Shown one piece after another: positions 54,096 through 60,160 of a stretch of DNA of 60,160 bases. The notes below the pieces were generated by a model. The model was not told the origin of the DNA. It worked only from the letters and a program-made list of their open reading frames with translations, and ran no database searches. Origin of the DNA: Candidatus Zhuqueibacterota bacterium (GTDB lineage: Bacteria > BS750m-G25); the NCBI GenBank assembly GCA_016783505.1, contig JADHWK010000011.1, positions 1-60,160 of the forward strand. The letters are read 5' to 3'. Numbering within the stretch: position 1 is the stretch's first letter; each line of letters starts with the position of its first letter. The position numbers and the translations under genes were made by a program.

Positions 54096-55208
54096 GTGAA
54101 GAAAAAAATTACTATATATAGTATACTGTTTATATTATTGCTGATTATCCCACTCGCCTTAAGCCATGCTCAGGAGTTCGCTAAGGTGGGAACGGTGGGG
54201 GCCCAGTTTCTGAAGATCGGGATGGGAGCGCGGGCGGTGGGGATGGGGGAAGCCTTTGCAGCGGTTGGCAACGACGTTTCCGCTTTGTTCTGGAACCCGG
54301 CTGGTTTGACCGGGGTAAAAAATAATTCTCTATTTTTGGCCAGGGCTGAATGGCTGGCCGATATTGATTATACCGCAGCGGGGTTTGCCAAGAACATACC
54401 TGGCGTGGGCACGGTCGGGGTCAGCTTTGCTTCCCTCAATTCTGGGGACATGGATGAGACCACCGTAGCGCAGCAGGAGGGCACGGGACGGACCTTCCAC
54501 ACCGGTGATCTAATGATAGGGGTCGCCTTCGCCCGCATGCTAACGGATAAGTTTGCCCTGGGGGGAAACGTTAAATATATTCGGGAAGGATTGGTTCAGG
54601 GCCTTGGTGGCGGTGATGATGAAGCGGCCACCGCCTGGGCGGTAGACCTGGGGACCCTTTACTATACCGGTTTTCGATCCCTTCGAATGGGGTTGTCTGT
54701 CCGGAATTTCGGCCCCGAGTTAAAATTCGCCGGCACCTATAATGACTGGGATAACGGCACCCTGGTCATTGATCCCAACACCGGTGAGCCCTGGAAATTC
54801 GAATATTTACCATACCATATGCCGTTGACCTTCAAGCTGGGGTTGGCCATGGAACCGGTGGTGATGGATAATCAAAAGCTGACGGTGGCTATGGATCTGG
54901 TGCATCCCAACGACAATGTAGAACGGATTCACTTCGGTGCCGAATATACCTTAATGAACATGATTGTTCTGCGGGCGGGTTACGTTGGCCTGTTCGGAAT
55001 TCTGGGTCGGGTTGATACAGAAATTGAGGATGAGGGGGAAGAGAACGAGAGGGAATATGATATTCACAACTATGCCCAGAACCTGAGCGCCGGGTTGGGA
55101 TTTCGACTGAACTTAGGCGGTTTGGGGAAGGTGAATATTGACTATGCCTACTCCGACTTTGGTGTGTTGGATTGGGTTCATAGGGCATCTTTAAACATTG
55201 ACTTTTAA
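54096..55208 (+). CDS. PorV/PorQ-family outer-membrane barrel protein
   Basis: A 370-residue paralogue of the 24887 protein, with signal peptide (to SHAQ), IGMGARAVGMGEAFAAVG and FWNPAGL near the start. A barrel follows, and the protein ends ASLNIDF. Probably the shuttle for sorting-domain proteins encoded on either side. The GTG/ATG start region follows GGGGAGG; the next gene begins about 28 bases after its stop. Confidence 0.9.
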   Translation: MKKKITIYSILFILLLIIPLALSHAQEFAKVGTVGAQFLKIGMGARAVGMGEAFAAVGNDVSALFWNPAGLTGVKNNSLFLARAEWLADIDYTAAGFAKNIPGVGTVGVSFASLNSGDMDETTVAQQEGTGRTFHTGDLMIGVAFARMLTDKFALGGNVKYIREGLVQGLGGGDDEAATAWAVDLGTLYYTGFRSLRMGLSVRNFGPELKFAGTYNDWDNGTLVIDPNTGEPWKFEYLPYHMPLTFKLGLAMEPVVMDNQKLTVAMDLVHPNDNVERIHFGAEYTLMNMIVLRAGYVGLFGILGRVDTEIEDEGEENEREYDIHNYAQNLSAGLGFRLNLGGLGKVNIDYAYSDFGVLDWVHRASLNIDF

Positions 55209-55235
55209 GATGCTTTGCATATAATGGAGGCGAGA

Positions 55236-58200
55236 ATGTTGAGGAAAGGTAACGGTTTCTTATTGCCCTTGGTTTTGGTTATTTCCGTTATGGTTCTGGG
55301 GCCGGCACTTTCCTACGGCCAAAACCCACAGGTAATCTCGGCTGCTTACATTGATAGCACAAACGTTTTACAGTTTGTCTTTAACCGTCCGGTCTTCACC
55401 GATTCTTCCCGGGTTATCCGGGGTGGGATAACCCTGGATGGGGATAACGGTGGTGACTATCCGGATGTAACCCTGACCGGGGGAACCTTTATAAATCCTG
55501 CCAATCCGGACACTGTTGTAAGCATTTACGCGAGTCTGGAGGATCAGAAAAAGATTGAGGGAATGGTAGATCGAAACAGCCTGGAGTTGGTTCTATCAGC
55601 AAATACCTTTGTTGATGCCAATTACGGGGGCAATTCAGAATTAACCACCGACGACGATCTTCCGGTAGATTTTATAGAAGACCGCAACCCACCGACACCG
55701 ATTGCCGTTCGGTATGATGCTGGCATAAATCATTTGACCATAATGTTCAGCGAGCCGGTACAAATCGGCGGTCCGAATGCCGCAAAGATCTTGTTACCGG
55801 GTATGGCTCTCGATGATGATTTTGGCGGTCCCAACATGGACGCCATGCTTACTCGCCAGAATGCTGAGGTTATGACCGATTCGACCGGGTATGCGTTTAA
55901 TGACATCGTCCTAGTGGATATCAAACCCAGTCTACAGCAGGTCATCGAAGCTTTTACTGAATCCACAATCATCTTGAAACTGGACCCGTTTACGTTTTTG
56001 GATGACGACCACCGTAACAGCAATAAAGCGCTAACCGTAAACGACAGTATTAATGTTAACTATCTGCCCGACCTCGATCCCACCGGTATTGACAGCGCTT
56101 CTTACAATGCTGGTGAGAATAAACTCTACATCCATTTTGACGAGGCGGTCACCAATAGCTTTGAGGGGGAAGAGTGGGTGGATTACTCAAAGATTGTCTT
56201 TGACGATGACTGGGGCGGTCCTAACCCCGACATCACCCTATCCGGGGGACTATCCGAGGTTTCGGGCCTGACAACCCTGAAGATCGAAGTAACCACTGAA
56301 GACCAACAGGCCATCGAGGCGCTGACCAATAAGGATTCCTTTGTGCTTACCCTGGGTGCCTATGCAGTGCTGGACGCTGGTTATAACGGCATCCGGGAAT
56401 TTACGTTGGATGACAGCATCCTGGTTCGATACATCGAGGAGGGGGAGGGCGATAAGCCGGTGGTGGATTCTGTAAAATATGACGCCGGATTGAATGAACT
56501 AACCCTGTTTTTTGACAAGAGGATGGATAGGGATTTTTTTGTGTTGACCGGGATCACCTTAGACGACGATAATGGGGGACCTAACCCTAATGTGACCCTT
56601 ACCGGGGCCGATACGGTCATCATCAGGCGGTCAGAAGTAAAGATTGGGGTAAACATTAACGATGAGGTGGGGATTGAAGGGATGGCGGCGAAAGATTTCC
56701 TGAAGTTAGTCTTAGCGCCTTATTCTTTTATTGATCGCACTAATGGAAATGGGAATGTTGCTGTTAGTCTGGGAAGTAACCTGTTTGTATCATATCAGCC
56801 GGATACTGTAGCCCCTGAAATTCTTTCGGTAAAATATGATTTCCGTAATGATGAACTTTTGTTTGCTTTTGATAAATCTGTAAAGCATGGGGATTTAACC
56901 GGGATTAGCCTTGGTGAAATAACTTTGACTGGTGGGGAAGTGAAAGAGACGGTAGATACCACAACCATAACCATAGGGGTCAACGCGGATGACCAAGCCA
57001 ACATTGAGGGGCTTGCTAATTCTGTTAAGTCTAACCTGACCGTTTCTGTGGCCGCCCAGACCTTTAAGAACCTGGATGATGTTCCCAATTCGGACCTTTC
57101 TTTTCAGGATAGTGATACCACCGCATCGGGTGATACGCTCTTCGTTGGATACGGTCGTAAATTCTGGGATAAGAGCTTTGAAGCGTTCCCCACCGTTGAT
57201 GAATGGGTTCCCGCTTCTTTAAGGGCGGCGGGAGACCATTCCTACTTCTACGTGGCCGATGGCCAATGGCGGGTTACCGTTACCCAGGCCGATGTGGATA
57301 GCCTGCTGACCGCCTTTGAAGTCAGCACCCCTGCTGATCCTACCCGGGGCATCTACCAGATCTGCCGGGATGTATTTGGCGAGGAAGGGGATACCGACGG
57401 TGACAGTCTGATTACCATCCTTCTGATGGACCTGAGGGATGAATTTGGCCAGGGTCGGGCAGCCAGGTATGCCGACCTGCCAAAGGCGGGTTATTTCGAC
57501 CCCCGAAATGAGCTGCCCGATACTGTTTATGCCCATTCCAATGAAGTGGATATGTTCTACATTGATACCGATCCTATTATATTAGAAGCTGGCACCGCCG
57601 GCAACGCCCTGGCGGATATGTTCCAGCGAATGATTTCCCACCATGTAGATCCCGATGAAGAGGAATGGCTGATGGAGGGGATGTCGGCTATGGCCCAGGT
57701 GATAACTGGGTATGGGTTTTCCAGCTATCAGTATCCTGAAAAAGATCCCACACCGGCGGCCGGCAACGATATGACATCCTGGACTGAATGGCAGGCTGGA
57801 TATCCCATTGACCTTGACGATCTTTACAACACTTTCTTGTTCCATCTTTACCTTTATGAACAATACGATAGTGTGGTTACCATTTCCGCCATTGCCACCG
57901 ATACCGCCAACGGGCTGGCCAGTATAGATAGCAATCTTTCATCCCTGGGTTATTCCCAGAGTGTATCGCAGATCTTCGACGATTTTGCGGTGGCCTGTTT
58001 CTTCGATACTTTGGATCACCCTGTCTACGGGAATAAATATGGCTTTGAACTGGTTGATCTGGGAACGCCCATTACAGAAAAGATCAAGTGGACGCGAGAT
58101 GACTATATTTTAGAACAGGCCCAATGGTCCTTCTCCAATTTTATCGTGATAGAAAAAGAAAAAGTTCCTCAAACCTTACTGTTCAATGGAAACGATGAGA

Positions 58201-59432
58201 CGGAATTTAGTTTCATTATGGCAACAATGGAGGAGATAAGGCCGGGGGTTTATAATTTAGGTTCTGTAGAAATAGGGATACCGGATACCCTCTTCAATGA
58301 GCTCTCCATGGATCTCGATACCACCTCATTTGCCTTCCTGGTTTCTTGCAGTAAAACTGCGGGGGGGCCGGTGCCATCATCCTTTGTCATCTCCAGAGAT
58401 CTTACCCCGCCGGAGATCAGTCTCGGTGTTTTCCAGAATCCATCGGTGGACGAGTTTCTGGATATTCATGTAATCTCCTCGGAAAGATTGTATGAAGATA
58501 TGACCGATGAGGGCCCGGTGATAGCCGTTACCCTGTATACCACTACGGATACCACTACCAATGAAATGGTGGCTGACCTCAATTTCACCGACCCCGGGGA
58601 GACGATGTTCAATTATCATGCTGAATTTACCCTGTGGACAAGCGGCGACTATGTGGTAAAGGCTATCGGTCAGGATATTAGTGGGAACGATTTTGTGCCG
58701 GATTCCACCGTCCTTACCGCTCAGAAGATTCTGGCCAATCAGGGTGGTGCCATCAAGGATGTTCAGGGGAAGGCGTCGCTGGTGCTGCCCCCGGGGTCTG
58801 TTGGGCGGGATGTCTATATTACCCTCCAGGTTGTAGAGACCGAGAAACCCGGGGCCCTTTTCCAAAAGGGTTCCCTGTCCCCGAGACCTGGAGAACGGGA
58901 GTCCATAGGGCCGGCCTTTCGCTTCGGGCCGGCGGGGATTACGCTCTCCATACCCGCTTCCCTGACGTTGTCCTGGGAAGGGGATATTCCCGAGGCCCCC
59001 TTGGGTATCTACCGCATGCGGGATACTACCTGGGTTTATGTGGGTGGGGTTACCGATCGGGAAAAGCGGACGGTAGTGGCCCAGGTTACAAAGTTGGGTC
59101 AGTTCCAGATCCAGGCCGGGGCACCGGGGGAGGAAGGTCCTGAAGTGCCGAGGACATATTATTTATCCCAGAATTTTCCCAATCCCTTCAACCCCATCAC
59201 CACCATTGAGTATGGACTGCCGGAGGCCAGCCGGGTTACCCTGACAGTTTACAATATCCTGGGTCAGGCATTGGTAACCTTAGTGGATGGTCATCAAAAC
59301 CCGGGGTTTTTCCTAGTCGGGTTTGATGCCACCCCCTATGCTTCAGGCGTTTACTTCTATAAAATTAATGCCCTGGCTGAGGCCGGTGAAAGGAAATTTA
59401 GCCAGATTAAAAAGATGGTAGTGCTTAAATAG
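55236..59432 (+). CDS. large modular secreted protein with inactive M30-like domain and sorting domain
   Basis: A 1398-residue exported protein (signal peptide to SYGQ). Residues about 30-620 are five Ig-like modules of roughly 115-130 residues, each with a DDDNGGPNP-type acidic turn. Residues about 640-960 resemble the hyicolysin-like metallopeptidases (SNEVDMFYID, DPDEEEWLMEGMSA), but the HEFQH site reads Asp794-Met-Phe-Gln-Arg798. Residues about 1175-1260 look ZU5-like (GKASLVLPPGSVGRDVYI). The C-terminus is a type IX-style sorting domain (YYLSQNFPNPFNPITTIEYG, ASGVYFYKI). ATG 55236 follows ATGGAGG. Probably adhesive or substrate-binding rather than proteolytic. Confidence 0.83.
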   Translation: MLRKGNGFLLPLVLVISVMVLGPALSYGQNPQVISAAYIDSTNVLQFVFNRPVFTDSSRVIRGGITLDGDNGGDYPDVTLTGGTFINPANPDTVVSIYASLEDQKKIEGMVDRNSLELVLSANTFVDANYGGNSELTTDDDLPVDFIEDRNPPTPIAVRYDAGINHLTIMFSEPVQIGGPNAAKILLPGMALDDDFGGPNMDAMLTRQNAEVMTDSTGYAFNDIVLVDIKPSLQQVIEAFTESTIILKLDPFTFLDDDHRNSNKALTVNDSINVNYLPDLDPTGIDSASYNAGENKLYIHFDEAVTNSFEGEEWVDYSKIVFDDDWGGPNPDITLSGGLSEVSGLTTLKIEVTTEDQQAIEALTNKDSFVLTLGAYAVLDAGYNGIREFTLDDSILVRYIEEGEGDKPVVDSVKYDAGLNELTLFFDKRMDRDFFVLTGITLDDDNGGPNPNVTLTGADTVIIRRSEVKIGVNINDEVGIEGMAAKDFLKLVLAPYSFIDRTNGNGNVAVSLGSNLFVSYQPDTVAPEILSVKYDFRNDELLFAFDKSVKHGDLTGISLGEITLTGGEVKETVDTTTITIGVNADDQANIEGLANSVKSNLTVSVAAQTFKNLDDVPNSDLSFQDSDTTASGDTLFVGYGRKFWDKSFEAFPTVDEWVPASLRAAGDHSYFYVADGQWRVTVTQADVDSLLTAFEVSTPADPTRGIYQICRDVFGEEGDTDGDSLITILLMDLRDEFGQGRAARYADLPKAGYFDPRNELPDTVYAHSNEVDMFYIDTDPIILEAGTAGNALADMFQRMISHHVDPDEEEWLMEGMSAMAQVITGYGFSSYQYPEKDPTPAAGNDMTSWTEWQAGYPIDLDDLYNTFLFHLYLYEQYDSVVTISAIATDTANGLASIDSNLSSLGYSQSVSQIFDDFAVACFFDTLDHPVYGNKYGFELVDLGTPITEKIKWTRDDYILEQAQWSFSNFIVIEKEKVPQTLLFNGNDETEFSFIMATMEEIRPGVYNLGSVEIGIPDTLFNELSMDLDTTSFAFLVSCSKTAGGPVPSSFVISRDLTPPEISLGVFQNPSVDEFLDIHVISSERLYEDMTDEGPVIAVTLYTTTDTTTNEMVADLNFTDPGETMFNYHAEFTLWTSGDYVVKAIGQDISGNDFVPDSTVLTAQKILANQGGAIKDVQGKASLVLPPGSVGRDVYITLQVVETEKPGALFQKGSLSPRPGERESIGPAFRFGPAGITLSIPASLTLSWEGDIPEAPLGIYRMRDTTWVYVGGVTDREKRTVVAQVTKLGQFQIQAGAPGEEGPEVPRTYYLSQNFPNPFNPITTIEYGLPEASRVTLTVYNILGQALVTLVDGHQNPGFFLVGFDATPYASGVYFYKINALAEAGERKFSQIKKMVVLK

Positions 59433-59462
59433 TAAAACCTTAGCAAAAATCAAATAAACGAT

Positions 59463-59564
59463 AAGACCCATAGGGTCTTGCCCAAGGAATTATTAACTAA
59501 GGTCATTTCAAGCTTTTATCTTCAATAGTTCGAAGTTTCTTAAGACAAGGTCATAGACCTTGTC
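59463..59564. repeat. two hairpins with ATA loops after the modular protein gene
   Basis: AAGACCC-ATA-GGGTCTT (59463-59479) and GACAAGGTC-ATA-GACCTTGTC (59544-59564) are both perfect, and both have the same three-base loop. No T-run follows either, so they are not standard terminators. The shared AAGGTC/AAGACC theme suggests related repeat units. Confidence 0.55.
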
Positions 59565-59643
59565 AAATCTTAGTGATTAAAAAATTGGCCCAAGTTTAGT
59601 AAATAAAACTGGGGTTTCAGGTATCTTGGGATTTGAGGAGGTT

Positions 59644-60160
59644 ATGAGCATGTTTTCTAAAAAAGCGGGCATAAGCATTATACTTGTTATGGCTGTTCTC
59701 ATAGGGGGCTGTGAGCGGAAGGGGAAACACATACCCACTGATCCCTCAACCATCGTCTCCAACACTACTGATGGATGGGCGGCTTTTGAGGACGGGGATT
59801 ATGAGGCGGCTATCGTTTACTTCAACGATGCCAAGAACCGGGACGCCTCCAGTGAGGAAGCCTACAGCGGCCTGGGATGGGCCTATTCCCGGGATCGCCA
59901 GTTCATATTTTCCTATCCCAACTTCGGTCTCCTTCTGTCACTCACCGAGGATTCCACCTTGATAACGGATGCCTATGCTGGGCTGGCTTTTACCTATTCC
60001 GCCGATCCCGAAAAGCGGGACGACCAGGAAGGGGATTCGCTGGCGATCAGGTTCGCCAGGGAAGCCCTCAGCCTGGATCCTGATTATCAGTTTAGCCATG
60101 ATCAGTCCATTGATGCCGTTATCCTGCACGCCCTGATTGCCCAGAGTTTCTATAATCGTA
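59644..60160 (+). CDS. TPR lipoprotein, N-terminal part
   Basis: Open to the end of the window, 172 complete codons. The lipoprotein signal ends LIGGC (Cys at residue 23). From about residue 40 helical TPR-type repeats are visible (GWAAFEDGDYEAAIVYFNDA, AYSGLGWAYSR, AREALSLDPDY). Likely a periplasmic or outer-membrane scaffold. GAGGAGG precedes the ATG by two to eight bases. Confidence 0.8.
   Translation, partial: MSMFSKKAGISIILVMAVLIGGCERKGKHIPTDPSTIVSNTTDGWAAFEDGDYEAAIVYFNDAKNRDASSEEAYSGLGWAYSRDRQFIFSYPNFGLLLSLTEDSTLITDAYAGLAFTYSADPEKRDDQEGDSLAIRFAREALSLDPDYQFSHDQSIDAVILHALIAQSFYNR

Noticed and set aside
1-60160. tRNA, rRNA and CRISPR arrays
   Set aside because: No cloverleaf, rRNA-like block or regularly spaced repeat was seen by eye in any intergenic region.

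Overview
The window looks like chromosome of an uncultured-type Gram-negative bacterium of the FCB group (Bacteroidota relatives such as Marinimicrobia, KSB1 or Ignavibacteria). The pointers are TonB-dependent receptors with N-terminal carboxypeptidase-regulatory-like domains, PorV/PorQ-type barrels, secreted proteins with a C-terminal FlgD-like/type IX-style sorting domain (NPFNP motif), a GWxTD protein and many lipoproteins. I cannot fix the phylum from sequence alone. No rRNA, tRNA or CRISPR was seen.

Region 1 (1-2831) is ordinary chromosome: the tail of a fructose-6-phosphate aldolase/transaldolase, a DUF5678-like small protein with two tandem retropepsin-like aspartic proteases, and an HtrA/Deg serine protease.

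Region 2 (about 2866-11393) is a fossil chromosomal integron, which I consider the main discovery of the window. It starts with an integron-type tyrosine recombinase gene that has lost its middle and changed frame. The gene lies on the same strand as the cassettes with its 3' end facing them, an inverted layout. Downstream are five gene cassettes, four of them closed by recognisable attC sites (6920-7106, 8845-8916, 10249-10378, 11207-11393). Each attC shows the imperfect inverted repeat with an extra unpaired base expected of a site used as a folded bottom strand. The core heptamer that opens each cassette is complementary to the R'' heptamer at its own end, which fixes the boundaries. Cargo: (A) a deaminase-ATPase-winged-helix fusion, (B) an AT-rich zinc-ribbon membrane protein, (C) an SfiI-type restriction endonuclease with its N4-cytosine methyltransferase, (D) a DUF2130 coiled-coil nuclease-fold protein, (E) an unknown membrane-anchored protein. 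A 124-bp sequence next to the broken integrase is repeated just before cassette B, and both copies end exactly at a G^TT core: a candidate attI, duplicated together with an integrase scrap.

Region 3 (11455-17063) is housekeeping: purB, purC, psd, pssA, purS, purQ, a DUF4321 membrane protein and tatC, tightly packed on the plus strand. purL does not follow purQ here.

Region 4 (17064-18255) is a long non-coding stretch with clustered perfect palindromes, a broken gatB fragment, a promoter, a CRP-like palindrome and a strong intrinsic terminator that sits before the next gene.

Region 5 (18256-60160) is a long plus-strand series for outer-membrane uptake and breakdown of peptide-like substrates. 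It is bracketed by two paralogous modules, each TonB-dependent receptor / large secreted sorting-domain protein / PorV-like barrel (18256-25942 and 48513-55208), whose upstream promoter regions are homologous. Between them lie a PIG-L-like lipoprotein, a GWxTD protein, a frameshifted receptor, a lipoprotein, a DUF1028 protein, a CocE/X-Pro-type hydrolase, an M1 aminopeptidase with HEAT-like repeats, a beta-lactamase-like hydrolase, a small outer-membrane protein, an agmatinase-family ureohydrolase, a two-part sodium:solute symporter, a dipeptide epimerase, a cyclase-family lipoprotein and a frameshifted C45-type hydrolase. I infer that the receptors import peptides, the periplasmic enzymes trim them, and the epimerase and symporter handle the products. 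The window ends with a 1398-residue modular secreted protein whose metalloprotease-like domain has lost its active site, and the start of a TPR lipoprotein.
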